NCBI RefSeq assembly: GCF_000376985.1
Contig: NZ_AQYA01000037.1
Coordinates: 310,001 to 374,000, forward strand
Direction of reading: 5' to 3'
DNA length: 64,000 nt
DNA from: Streptococcus henryi DSM 19005
GTDB taxonomy: Bacteria; Bacillota; Bacilli; Lactobacillales; Streptococcaceae
The notes beneath the pieces are model-generated. The model made no database searches and was not told the DNA's origin. It saw nothing but the letters and a program-made list of their open reading frames with translations. A program made the translations under genes and the position numbers. Each line of letters opens with the position of its first letter. Position 1 is the first letter of the stretch. Shown one piece after another: positions 1 to 7,564 of this stretch.

Positions 1-1
1 A

Positions 2-40
2 GTGAAGACTTCACATTTAATAACTTTTAAGTTATTATAG
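2..40 (+). promoter_or_regulatory. Toxin-antitoxin promoter with two palindromes
   Basis: A -35 TTCACA at 10-15 and a -10 TATTAT at 33-38 are 17 nt apart. Two perfect inverted repeats flank or overlap them: GTGAAG-A-CTTCAC at 2-14 and AATAACTT-TT-AAGTTATT at 19-36, the second covering the -10. Operators placed like this are usual for autoregulated type II toxin-antitoxin operons, where the antitoxin's helix-turn-helix binds its own promoter. The binding role is inferred. Confidence 0.6.
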
Positions 41-54
41 AGAGGAAGATAAGT

Positions 55-420
55 TTGCATAAAATTCATTTTTATAAGGATAAACATGGTAACCAACCCG
101 TCGCTGACTATATTCGTTTACTCCAACAGAGGAAAGATAAAGATAGTCGGATAAAATTGAAAAAAATTCAGGACTACATGAGATTACTAAGTGAGCATGG
201 AACTTATATTGGTCAACCAGTAGTTAAACACTTAAGTGGTGAAATATGGGAACTACGTCCCCTAAGAGATAGAATATTATTTGCAGCCTGGATTGATGGG
301 GGATTTGTCTTGCTTCATCAATTTGTCAAGCGAACACAAAAAACACCGAAACGTGAAATAGAACAAGCAATAAGAGAACTAGAAGATTTCATAGAAAGGA
401 AACAGAAAGATGAAAAATAA
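55..420 (+). CDS. RelE/HigB-family toxin of a type II TA system
   Basis: A 121-residue protein of the phage Gp49/HigB-like branch of the RelE/ParE superfamily, which generally acts as a ribosome-dependent mRNA endonuclease. The family core is visible around residues 60-95 ([16 protein letters not shown], then [13 protein letters not shown]), followed by the C-terminal helix [13 protein letters not shown]. Translation appears to begin at TTG 55, 6-7 nt after a GAGGAAG ribosome site; no ATG is available near the N-terminus. The reading frame overlaps the antitoxin start by 11 nt, so the two are co-translated. Toxin-first order is typical of higBA. Activity is inferred from family and context. 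Confidence 0.85.
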   Translation: MHKIHFYKDKHGNQPVADYIRLLQQRKDKDSRIKLKKIQDYMRLLSEHGTYIGQPVVKHLSGEIWELRPLRDRILFAAWIDGGFVLLHQFVKRTQKTPKREIEQAIRELEDFIERKQKDEK

Positions 421-700
421 TCCAGCTATTGGTCAATCCTGGGAAGAATTTGAAAAAGAAGTCTTTAGCCAAGAAGAAATTGAAGCGAGCAAAGTTCGCG
501 TCGCCATCATGTCTGAACTAATTTTAGCTAGAAATGAACGCGGTATTTCTCAAAAGAAGTTAGAAGAAATGAGCGGTGTCAGACAGCCAGTCATCGCCCG
601 CATGGAGACAGGAGTTACTAGTCCTCGCTTGGATACTGTCCTCAAAGTCCTCTATAGCCTAGGAAAAACCTTGCAAGTTGTGGACATTGAACAAGGGTAG
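410..700 (+). CDS. XRE/HigA-type antitoxin
   Basis: A 96-residue protein whose C-terminal two thirds is a Cro/CI-type helix-turn-helix (about residues 35-90: [26 protein letters not shown], with the recognition helix near [12 protein letters not shown]). It should neutralise the upstream toxin and repress the operon by binding the palindromes at 2-36. The ATG lies inside the last codons of the toxin gene, so translational coupling is likely. A rho-independent terminator follows at 723-750. Confidence 0.85.
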   Translation: MKNNPAIGQSWEEFEKEVFSQEEIEASKVRVAIMSELILARNERGISQKKLEEMSGVRQPVIARMETGVTSPRLDTVLKVLYSLGKTLQVVDIEQG

Positions 701-722
701 ATAATAATTATGAAAATTACTT

Positions 723-751
723 AAGATCGAAGGCTTCTTTGGTCTTTTTTC
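723..751 (+). terminator. Terminator of the toxin-antitoxin operon
   Basis: The stem AAGATC / GGTCTT (one G-U pair) with an inner GAAG/CTTC pairing is followed by TTTTTT. It separates the TA pair from relP. Confidence 0.6.
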
Positions 752-775
752 TATTCAGCTTACTATAAGAAAATT

Positions 776-784
776 TGATATAAT
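776..784 (+). promoter_or_regulatory. Extended -10 promoter of relPRS
   Basis: TGATATAAT is a TGn extended -10 without a clear -35, 30 nt upstream of the relP start codon. Confidence 0.55.
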
Positions 785-814
785 TGAGTCAGTAAGTATA
801 GATTAGGAATTGTT

Positions 815-1438
815 ATGAAAGATTCGATTTATGGAAAATACGGAGACTATCTCCCCCTGATTTTAGAGGATTTTAGTCACCGTTTTAAGGAGCAAAATAA
901 ACTTTCCAAGGCTGAGACTGGATACAAGCTATATGAACATTTTATTGCGCGTGTTAAAAGTGCAAAAAGCATGAGAGACAAGTGCCAGCGTAAGGCCTTG
1001 CCTGAGACAACAGAATCTGCCCTCAAAATCATTCGCGACAGCATTGGTATTCGGATTGTCTGCGGTTTTATCGATGACATCTACAAGCTGGTTGAGCTCA
1101 TCCGCCAGTTCGATGACTGTCAAATCGTCACAGAGAAGGATTACATCCTCAATGCCAAACCCAATGGTTACCGCTCTTACCACATGATAGTGGAAGTGAC
1201 AACGCCTTATCCTGATTGTTTGGGAAATGAGCAGGGCTCCTATTATATTGAAATCCAGCTCCGCACCATTGCACAGGATTCTTGGGCAAGTTTGGAACAC
1301 CAGATGAAGTATAAACACGACATAAAGAATCCAAAGCGCATTGTCCGTGAACTCAAACGCTGCGCTGATGAATTAGCATCTTGTGATTTGAGTATGCAGA
1401 CCATACGCAATTTGATAGAAGAAAGTTCGGGTGACTAA
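815..1438 (+). CDS. relP: Small alarmone synthetase RelP
   Basis: A 207-residue single-domain (p)ppGpp synthetase that transfers pyrophosphate from ATP to GDP or GTP. The RelA/SpoT synthetase core is visible: DSIGIRIVCGFIDDIYKL, then DYILNAKPNGYRSYH, then EIQLRTIAQDSWASLEHQMKYK. There is no hydrolase (HD), TGS or ACT domain, so it is a small alarmone synthetase rather than Rel. The next gene starts immediately after the stop codon and encodes a response regulator, then a sensor kinase. That is the relPRS arrangement described in S. mutans and the reason for choosing relP over relQ. Expression probably follows envelope or oxidative stress sensed by RelS; that link is inferred. Confidence 0.88.
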   Translation: MKDSIYGKYGDYLPLILEDFSHRFKEQNKLSKAETGYKLYEHFIARVKSAKSMRDKCQRKALPETTESALKIIRDSIGIRIVCGFIDDIYKLVELIRQFDDCQIVTEKDYILNAKPNGYRSYHMIVEVTTPYPDCLGNEQGSYYIEIQLRTIAQDSWASLEHQMKYKHDIKNPKRIVRELKRCADELASCDLSMQTIRNLIEESSGD

Positions 1439-2116
1439 ATGAAAGTTTTAATTGCAGAAGATGAAGTGCAAATGAACCGTGTTCTGACCACAGCATTGAC
1501 ACACGAAGGTTATGAGGTTGATTCCGTCTTTGATGGCCAAGCAGCTATTGACCTGGCTGAGGAAAATGCCTATGATGTTATGGTTTTGGATATCATGATG
1601 CCCATCAAATCTGGCCTTGAAGCTGTCCAAGAAATCCGCCAGACCGGCAACCAGACCCACATTATCATGCTGACAGCCATGGCCGAAATTGATGATAGGG
1701 TGAATGGTCTGGACTCTGGAGCAGATGATTATTTAACCAAGCCTTTTTCCTTGAAAGAATTGCTGGCGCGCTTACGTTCAATGGCCCGCCGAGTTGATAC
1801 CAGCTTCACCTCAAACGTCCTCACAGTTGGCACGGTCACCTTAAATGTCGGGGAACAAGAACTTGTCAGTCAAAATACAATCCGTTTGGCAGGAAAAGAA
1901 TCCAAAATGCTGGAATTTTTCATGTTAAACGTAGGCAAAGAATTGTCAACGCAACAACTTTTTAGTCATGTCTGGGCTAACGAAACTGACGAGGATATAG
2001 ATGAAGGTTATGTCTTTATTTATGTCTCTTACCTCCGCCAGAAGCTGAAGGCTATTGGTGCCAATTTGCTTATAAATGGTGAGGAAAATGGCTCCTATGA
2101 ATTAGTGGAAATCTAG
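1439..2116 (+). CDS. relR: OmpR/PhoB-family response regulator RelR
   Basis: A 225-residue two-domain regulator. The receiver domain (residues 1-115) has the acidic pocket AEDE, the phosphoacceptor Asp51 in VMVLDIMMP and the conserved Lys in TKPFSLKEL. The C-terminal winged helix (about 130-225) reads RLAGKESKMLEFFMLN...YVFIYVSYLRQKL. Its ATG follows the relP stop with no gap, indicating tight coupling to the alarmone synthetase. It is expected to be phosphorylated by the downstream kinase and to regulate DNA targets that this window does not reveal. Confidence 0.88.
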   Translation: MKVLIAEDEVQMNRVLTTALTHEGYEVDSVFDGQAAIDLAEENAYDVMVLDIMMPIKSGLEAVQEIRQTGNQTHIIMLTAMAEIDDRVNGLDSGADDYLTKPFSLKELLARLRSMARRVDTSFTSNVLTVGTVTLNVGEQELVSQNTIRLAGKESKMLEFFMLNVGKELSTQQLFSHVWANETDEDIDEGYVFIYVSYLRQKLKAIGANLLINGEENGSYELVEI

Positions 2117-2125
2117 GAGGTTCTT

Positions 2126-3358
2126 ATGTTTCGTAAGCTCCGTTTACGCTTTATTGCTATTGCCTCTCTAGCTATTTTGATTGTTCTTTTTTCAGTTGTT
2201 GGTGTCCTTAATTCAGCCAGGTACCTGCAAACACGCAATGAAATTAGCAAAATATTGAAAATTTTAACAGATAATGACGGTCAGTTTCCTAGTTTAACTG
2301 AGACTTCCAAAGAACTAGGGAGTCGAGCAAGCATGGACATTATCTTCCAATACCGCTATTTTACCGCTAAAATAGATTCGTCTGGAGACATTGAATCCAT
2401 TGACACAGACAATATTGCTGATTTAACAGATGATCAGGTCCTTTCACGGGTTGAAAGAATACAAGCTTCAGGACGTGAGAGTGGTGACTTTAGTTTTCAA
2501 GGACATACTTATTCTTATCAAGTTACATCACTTAAAAGTGGAGGCTTTCTGCTTGTCGTTTTAGATGCCACTAACTTATTGAGAGATAATGAAACCTTGG
2601 TCCATCTTTCATTGTGGATGTCAACTGCTAGCTTTATTTTCTTTGTAACAGTTATTTCTGTGTTTTCTGGTAAGGTCATCGAGCCCTTTGTTCGAAATTA
2701 CGACAAGCAACGTCGTTTTATCACCAATGCAGGTCATGAATTGAAAACACCCTTAGCCATTATTTCCGCCAATAATGAATTGGTTGAATTAATGAATGGT
2801 GAATCAGAGTGGACCAAGAGTACGGGCGACCAAGTGCAACGCTTGACAGGCTTGATAAATGGTCTAGTCAGTCTGGCCAGATTAGAAGAACAGCCTGAAT
2901 TGGTCTTAACAGACTTAGATTTTTCAGCTATAGCAGAGGATGCTGCTGAAGATTTCAAAGGCCCTGTTGTCAGAGACGGTAAGGAATTTATCATGGATAT
3001 CAAACCTGGTGTTCGAGCTAAGGCCGAAGAGAAGTCCCTCTTTGAATTAGTTACCATCTTGGTGGACAATGCTAATAAATATTGTGATTCAGAAGGAACA
3101 GTAACTGTCAGTCTGGATTGGGTTGGACGCACTCGAAAACGTGCACGCTTAGCTGTTTCTAATACCTACGCTCAGGGAAAGACGGTTGACTACAGTAGGT
3201 TTTTCGAACGTTTCTACCGAGATGACCAGTCCCATAACAGCAAGAAATCTGGTTATGGTATTGGGCTTTCCATGGCTGAGAGCATGGTTAGACTCTTCAA
3301 AGGCTCGATTTCAGCGAGCTACAAAGATGACACCATTACCTTTACTGTCATTCTGTAG
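2126..3358 (+). CDS. relS: Sensor histidine kinase RelS
   Basis: A 410-residue membrane kinase. There are two transmembrane segments (about 8-29 and 162-182) bracketing a roughly 130-residue extracytoplasmic region. The dimerisation/phosphoacceptor box is FITNAGHELKTPL with His204, and the ATPase has its N box at VDNANKY (Asn315) and its G box at SGYGIGLSMAESM. It has no HAMP or PAS domain of clear length. It starts 9 nt after relR with an AGGAGG ribosome site. The signal it senses is not evident from the sequence. Confidence 0.87.
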   Translation: MFRKLRLRFIAIASLAILIVLFSVVGVLNSARYLQTRNEISKILKILTDNDGQFPSLTETSKELGSRASMDIIFQYRYFTAKIDSSGDIESIDTDNIADLTDDQVLSRVERIQASGRESGDFSFQGHTYSYQVTSLKSGGFLLVVLDATNLLRDNETLVHLSLWMSTASFIFFVTVISVFSGKVIEPFVRNYDKQRRFITNAGHELKTPLAIISANNELVELMNGESEWTKSTGDQVQRLTGLINGLVSLARLEEQPELVLTDLDFSAIAEDAAEDFKGPVVRDGKEFIMDIKPGVRAKAEEKSLFELVTILVDNANKYCDSEGTVTVSLDWVGRTRKRARLAVSNTYAQGKTVDYSRFFERFYRDDQSHNSKKSGYGIGLSMAESMVRLFKGSISASYKDDTITFTVIL

Positions 3359-3470
3359 CATATTTTTTGGGGAAGAGCTCTGATACATCATTACTATCAG
3401 CTTGCCCTATTCCAGTAGTGTCTGCACCTTGCCTTCCTTATCTGAAAGTTCTTCAGTCGACTATAACAAC

Positions 3471-3535
3471 AAAACACCCCCAACTCTTACCATCAAGCTT
3501 ATACTGACGGTAGGAGTGAGGGTGTTTTGTTTTTA
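3471..3535. terminator. Bidirectional terminator between relS and the aldo-keto reductase
   Basis: Outer arms AAAACACCC / GGGTGTTTT and inner arms ACTCTTACC / GGTAGGAGT form a long hairpin flanked by T-rich tails on both strands. It serves the two convergent genes. Confidence 0.8.
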
Positions 3536-4378
3536 AATTTTATAATCTAAGAGGTGTTTGACGCGTTCTGGACTTTCATTTGGTCCGTAATTTTTTGGAT
3601 AGCGGTCAAGTCCTTGTATTGCTTTGATATCTTCTGGGCTGAGCTGGAAGTCAAAGATATTGAAGTTTTCTTTCATGCGTTCTAGGTGAACAGATTTTGG
3701 AATTGTTAGAATATCTGATTGAACTTGCCAACGTAGGATCACTTGGGCAACTGTCTTTCCATATTTTTCAGCTATGCTATTGAGCGTAGCGTCCTTAAAA
3801 ATATAGTCCTTGCCTTGATTGAATGGACTCCAAGCTTGAGTAGCAATGCCAAACTGGCTATTGGCAGCTTGGATGATGGGGTGTTGCTTGTAGGGATGCA
3901 GTTCAATTTGGTTAAGGGCAGGAACAATCTCAGTGTTGAGGGCGAAGTCAGTTAGGCGGCCTGTTGAGAAATTGGATACACCGATAGCACGGATACGACC
4001 TTCTTTGTAAAGCTCTGCCATTGCCCGCCAAGCCCCGTGAGTGTCGCCATAAGGTTGGTGAATGAGGTAGAGGTCTAGATAATCAGTCTCAAGCTTTTGA
4101 AGGCTTTCTTCGAAGGCTTTTTTGGTTTGGTCATAACCCAGTTGGTTAATCCAAGCCTTACTGGTGATAAAAACATCTTTGCGGTCCAGTCCAGATGCCT
4201 TAACGGCCTTACCGACAGCCTCCTCGTTTTGGTAGAGAGCAGCAGTATCAATGAGTCGATAGCCTACTTCTAAGGCGTTTTCAACTGCTCCTTGACATTG
4301 CGCCTGATCAAAAACCTGCCAGACCCCAAAGCCCAAAACAGGAATCTGGATACCATTATTCAAGGTTTTAAATTCCAT
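3533..4378 (-). CDS. Aldo/keto reductase
   Basis: A 281-residue NADPH-dependent aldo-keto reductase of the 2,5-diketo-gluconate reductase/morphine dehydrogenase-like branch. The catalytic tetrad is recognisable: Asp49 and Tyr54 in DTAALYQNEEAVG, Lys in VFITSKAW and His in LYLIHQPYGD. The cofactor loop IPKSVHLERMKEN is near the C-terminus. It lies 71 nt downstream of the LysR gene on the same strand, has a strong GGAGGAG ribosome site, and probably has its own promoter in that gap. The physiological substrate cannot be read from sequence. Confidence 0.88.
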   Translation of the reverse strand: MEFKTLNNGIQIPVLGFGVWQVFDQAQCQGAVENALEVGYRLIDTAALYQNEEAVGKAVKASGLDRKDVFITSKAWINQLGYDQTKKAFEESLQKLETDYLDLYLIHQPYGDTHGAWRAMAELYKEGRIRAIGVSNFSTGRLTDFALNTEIVPALNQIELHPYKQHPIIQAANSQFGIATQAWSPFNQGKDYIFKDATLNSIAEKYGKTVAQVILRWQVQSDILTIPKSVHLERMKENFNIFDFQLSPEDIKAIQGLDRYPKNYGPNESPERVKHLLDYKI

Positions 4379-4449
4379 AAGCTCCTCCTTTTATGAAAGT
4401 TATCATTTTGCATTCGTTTTCATACACCTTCATTTTACCACATTTTTCC

Positions 4450-5352
4450 TCAAACTTGGGTGTGGGGGCTGAGACTTTTCCTGATTTCTTGGATAAAGGC
4501 AGAGCTGATGTTACTGATTTTTTTATTTTTGTTGGTTACTACTCCGAGAGTATGGCTTGGGCTGTCTTTAAGCGGAATCAGGACAATTTGTTCCTTGATA
4601 AAGCTGTCAACAATACCTAGTCCAGAAGCATAAGCATCGGTGGCGCAGAGCAAATTCATGACGGTACCGCGGTCATTGCTGTACAGAACTCTCTGGTCAT
4701 GGTGAATATCCAAGGGATCCTCATCAAAGTTAAGTCCAGATTTTTCTTGACGAAAACGCACTTGGTTATAGCCTTCCAGATCCGCTTCGGAAATTTCCTC
4801 TTTTTGAGCCAGCGGATGGTCACGGCGAAGGAAGATTCTTGTTGGGAAATCTCCCAGTGAGGTGAATTCCAGCTCTTGATTTTCTAGCGAACGTTCCAAG
4901 ATGTGCTTATTGTCATCGTCCATGTAGATGATGCCTAAGTCAGCTTCAAAGCTGGCCACGTTTTCTAGAATTCGCTTGGTTGTGGTTTCCACTATTTGAA
5001 ATTCTTGGTAGTCTGACTTAAACTGCTCTGCCATTTTTGCCAAAGGAATAGAAAGAAAATCATAATGGTGCGATGCTACGGTAAAGCTTTTCTTGAAGGT
5101 GTTATGGTAGCGTTGCTCCAGCAGGTCTAGCTCACCGATGATGCGTTTGGCATATTTAAGAAAGTCATAGCCGTCCTCGGTTAGGCGAGCTCCCATGTTA
5201 GAGCGGTTGAAAAGCTTGACGCCAAGTTCGGTCTCTAAGTCCTTGATGGAACTGGAAAGATTAGGCTGTGAGACAAAGAGTTCTCTAGCTGCCTGATTAA
5301 AAGAGCCACAACGGGCGATCACCTCAACATAACGACATTGCTGTAAATTCAT
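4450..5352 (-). CDS. LysR-family transcriptional regulator
   Basis: A 300-residue LysR-type regulator. The N-terminal winged helix spans about residues 1-60 (RCGSFNQAARELFVSQPNLSSSIKDLE...LFNR), followed by the linker helix and a periplasmic-binding-like effector domain. It is divergently transcribed from the UroD-like/ABC operon that starts at 5583, with tandem dyad boxes in the shared spacer. It is therefore the probable regulator of that operon. Several streptococcal LysR proteins of this kind respond to sulfur amino-acid intermediates; the effector here is unknown. Confidence 0.87.
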   Translation of the reverse strand: MNLQQCRYVEVIARCGSFNQAARELFVSQPNLSSSIKDLETELGVKLFNRSNMGARLTEDGYDFLKYAKRIIGELDLLEQRYHNTFKKSFTVASHHYDFLSIPLAKMAEQFKSDYQEFQIVETTTKRILENVASFEADLGIIYMDDDNKHILERSLENQELEFTSLGDFPTRIFLRRDHPLAQKEEISEADLEGYNQVRFRQEKSGLNFDEDPLDIHHDQRVLYSNDRGTVMNLLCATDAYASGLGIVDSFIKEQIVLIPLKDSPSHTLGVVTNKNKKISNISSAFIQEIRKSLSPHTQV

Positions 5353-5382
5353 AAGCTAAACCCTCCCAAAATTCTTTATGCC

Positions 5383-5391
5383 ATTATAGCA
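5383..5391 (-). promoter_or_regulatory. Extended -10 promoter of the lysR gene
   Basis: On the minus strand TGCTATAAT gives a TGn extended -10, about 30 nt upstream of the lysR start and its GGGAGGG ribosome site. Confidence 0.5.
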
Positions 5392-5450
5392 AAATGCCAA
5401 GCCAAAAATCAGCAAAAATCCGATACAAAAAAACTAAGGGACGATAAGAA

Positions 5451-5512
5451 ATCCTTATAACCAGTGATAAGGATTGAAAATTATATGGAATTTTTATAAT
5501 CAGGGATAAAAA
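5451..5512 (+). promoter_or_regulatory. Tandem LysR-type dyad boxes
   Basis: Two copies of the motif TTATAAnCAGnGATAA lie at 5455-5470 and 5494-5509, 39 nt apart. Each is an interrupted inverted repeat: ATCCTTAT-N8-ATAAGGAT at 5451-5474 (8-bp perfect arms) and TTTTTAT-N8-ATAAAAA at 5491-5512 (7-bp perfect arms). They are in the shared intergenic region between the lysR gene and its divergent target and end a few nucleotides upstream of a poor -35, as expected for activator sites. Confidence 0.65.
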
Positions 5513-5582
5513 ATATAGATTATGCAAGGAAAGTTGCTAGTGGTAAGATAATTGCAAGTTTATTTTGAAAGGAGAACAACCC

Positions 5583-6590
5583 ATGTCAACAAAAAGAGAA
5601 CTTGTAGAAAAAGCCTTTAGAGGAGAAGAGGTGGATAGGGTACCGGTAGGTTTCTGGTATCACTTTGCAGATGAGGATGAATTGCTTCATGGTTTCAACA
5701 AACCTGAAATTTTTCAAAAAAATGTTTTAGGACACAAAAAATTTATTGAAGATGTCAATCCTGATTTTGTCAAAATCATGAGTGACGGTTTCTTTACCTA
5801 CCCCAACCCTTTGATTACAGACAAGGTAAGATCAATAAAAGATTTAGCAGAAATTAAATCAATTGGGAATGATCATCCATGGTACGACCAACAGGTGGCA
5901 TTAATCAAAAAAGTTCGCAGTCATTTTACTGAAGATATTGTATCTATTTATAATATATTTGCTCCATTGACACATTTAAAGTGGCAAATATCAAATAAAG
6001 TTGCATTTGGTGATGAGCTTGTTGCTGGATTTTTGAGGGAAGACCCTGAATTGTTTCGACATGTTTTGAATACGATCGCTAAGGATTTAGCTATTTTAGT
6101 TAAAAAAGTGATAAGTGAAGCAGGGGCGGATGGCATATACTTTAGCGTTCAAAATATTCAATTTGAAGGTGTGAGTGGAAGTGATTATGTGAACTTTGTT
6201 TCACCTAGTGATTTAATTGTACTTGAAGCAGCTAATAGTGTATCTGAACTAAATATTCTTCATATTTGTGGCTATAAGGGTGCAAGTAATGATGTTGATA
6301 TTTTCAAAAATTATCCCGCTCAAGTCTTTAATTGGGCTGTTGGACCAGAAAATATTTCTCTTAAAGAGGGGCAGGAATTATTCGGTGGACGAACAGTTTT
6401 GGGTGGTTTTGAAAATACCAATCAAAGTTTGATTTATAAGGGAAGTAAAAAAGAAATCCAAGAGGAAGCTAAACGTTTGGTAGCTGAAAATGGAAGAAAA
6501 GGAATCATTATTGGTGCTGATTGTACCATTCCAAGCGATATCGAAGTTGAACGGATCGAATGGATTCGTCAGGCATTAGCAGAAGTATAA
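5583..6590 (+). CDS. UroD-fold protein, probable zinc-dependent methyltransferase
   Basis: A 335-residue protein of the uroporphyrinogen decarboxylase (URO-D) family. The start is ATG 5583, 8 nt after AAAGGAG at 5568-5574; an in-frame TTG at 5565 is upstream of that site and is rejected. The heme enzyme's N-terminal signature (MRQAGR) is absent; the segment reads DRVPVGFWYHF. It has instead the H-x-C...C zinc pattern of MtaA/MtbA/CmuA-type methyltransferases: His227 and Cys229 in ILHICGYKG, and Cys314 in IIGADCTIP. Streptococci generally lack heme biosynthesis. It heads an operon with an amino-acid ABC importer, so methyl transfer involving an imported compound or thiol is the best guess. No corrinoid protein is in the window. 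Confidence 0.72.
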   Translation: MSTKRELVEKAFRGEEVDRVPVGFWYHFADEDELLHGFNKPEIFQKNVLGHKKFIEDVNPDFVKIMSDGFFTYPNPLITDKVRSIKDLAEIKSIGNDHPWYDQQVALIKKVRSHFTEDIVSIYNIFAPLTHLKWQISNKVAFGDELVAGFLREDPELFRHVLNTIAKDLAILVKKVISEAGADGIYFSVQNIQFEGVSGSDYVNFVSPSDLIVLEAANSVSELNILHICGYKGASNDVDIFKNYPAQVFNWAVGPENISLKEGQELFGGRTVLGGFENTNQSLIYKGSKKEIQEEAKRLVAENGRKGIIIGADCTIPSDIEVERIEWIRQALAEV

Positions 6591-6679
6591 ACTATTTGAA
6601 ACGTAAGTGAACAAGTGTCTGCAAATGAAATATTTAGTTAATTTATCTTAGGATTGTTATTAAATTAGAGGAGAGAATT

Positions 6680-7555
6680 ATGAGTAAAAAGACATGGATT
6701 ATTACAGGTGGTGTTGTCGTGGCATTGATTGCTGCTACAGCTATTGGACGTCAGTTAACAGGAAAAACAACAACAGCAAACACGTCAGAAAGTTCTTCTG
6801 ATGACGTCATTACGCTAAAAGTTGCACATACACAAAGTTACGTTCCATATGATTTTATTAATGATAAGGGAGAAAGTGATGGTTTTGAAGTTGCTGTATT
6901 GAAAGCGGTAGATGAAAAACTTGATAAGTACCAATTTGAATATACGGGAACAAGTGATGAGGATTTGTTGATTGGTCTCGAATCAGGTAAATACGATATT
7001 GGTACCAAGGGAGCCTGGTATACTGCTGAACGTGCCGAAAAATTCATCATTCCTGACGAGGCAATTGGTGCAAGTATCATTGGCTTTACGGTACGTAAAG
7101 AGGATGCAGATAAATATAAAGACATTGATTCATTTGCAAACTCTCATGGAAAACTTGTTCCAATCTCTCCGCAAAATGCGCAGTACAACGTTATTACTGA
7201 ATATAATAAGACTGCCAAAACGCCTATTGAACTTACAGAAGCTGAAAGTTTCAAAGTTGCTGATGCTTATGCTTGGGTGCTTGAAGGTCGTTATGATGCA
7301 TTCTTTGATATTAAATTATCGTTTGAAAATGCTGTGGAAAAAGAAGATGGTGCCTATCATCAATATGCAGATAAGCTAACTTGGTTCCCATACAAAGGTA
7401 TTGAAACCTACCCACTCCTCAATAAGAGTGATAAAAATGAAGAATTTGCAAAAGAATATGATAAAGCCATCAAAGAACTTCAAAAAGATGGAACAATTGC
7501 AAAACTTTCTAAACAATATTTTGGTGAGGACGTCTTTAGTTACGTTACAGATTAG
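6680..7555 (+). CDS. Amino-acid ABC transporter substrate-binding protein (membrane-anchored)
   Basis: A 291-residue family 3 solute-binding protein (SBP_bac_3). The fold starts at LKVAHTQSYVPYDFINDKGESDGFEV, and LLIGLESGKYDIG and the C-terminal helix AIKELQKDGTIAKLSKQYFG are typical. The N-terminus carries one hydrophobic segment (residues 5-24) but no lipobox cysteine, so it is predicted to stay tethered by an uncleaved signal anchor rather than as a lipoprotein. It lies 89 nt after the UroD-like gene, with GAGGAGAG before the ATG. The ligand is not evident; it need not be a canonical amino acid. Confidence 0.85.
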   Translation: MSKKTWIITGGVVVALIAATAIGRQLTGKTTTANTSESSSDDVITLKVAHTQSYVPYDFINDKGESDGFEVAVLKAVDEKLDKYQFEYTGTSDEDLLIGLESGKYDIGTKGAWYTAERAEKFIIPDEAIGASIIGFTVRKEDADKYKDIDSFANSHGKLVPISPQNAQYNVITEYNKTAKTPIELTEAESFKVADAYAWVLEGRYDAFFDIKLSFENAVEKEDGAYHQYADKLTWFPYKGIETYPLLNKSDKNEEFAKEYDKAIKELQKDGTIAKLSKQYFGEDVFSYVTD

Positions 7556-7564
7556 GAGGTATCT

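Noticed and set aside
877..1334. Three overlapping minus-strand open frames inside relP
   Set aside because: They are shadows of relP. They lack ribosome sites and family motifs, while the plus frame has a complete synthetase core.
3380..3470. A further BOX-like copy after relS (GTGTCTGCACCTTGCCTTCC)
   Set aside because: There is only a short resemblance to the repeat core. Neither terminus is present, so it is not counted as a copy.
4460..4490. Similarity of GTGTGGGGGCTGAGACTTTTCC to sequence near 26208
   Set aside because: A short imperfect match; one copy lies within the lysR coding end. It is not enough to call a repeat.
4393..4620. A 75-codon plus-strand frame opposite the lysR 3' end
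   Set aside because: It overlaps the conserved LysR effector domain on the other strand and has no recognisable domain.
5565..5582. TTG start for the UroD-like gene, six codons upstream
   Set aside because: It lies upstream of the AAAGGAG ribosome site, which is well spaced for ATG 5583.
5583..6590. Heme biosynthesis uroporphyrinogen decarboxylase (hemE)
   Set aside because: The MRQAGR signature is missing, the HxC...C zinc pattern is present, and no other heme genes are in the window.
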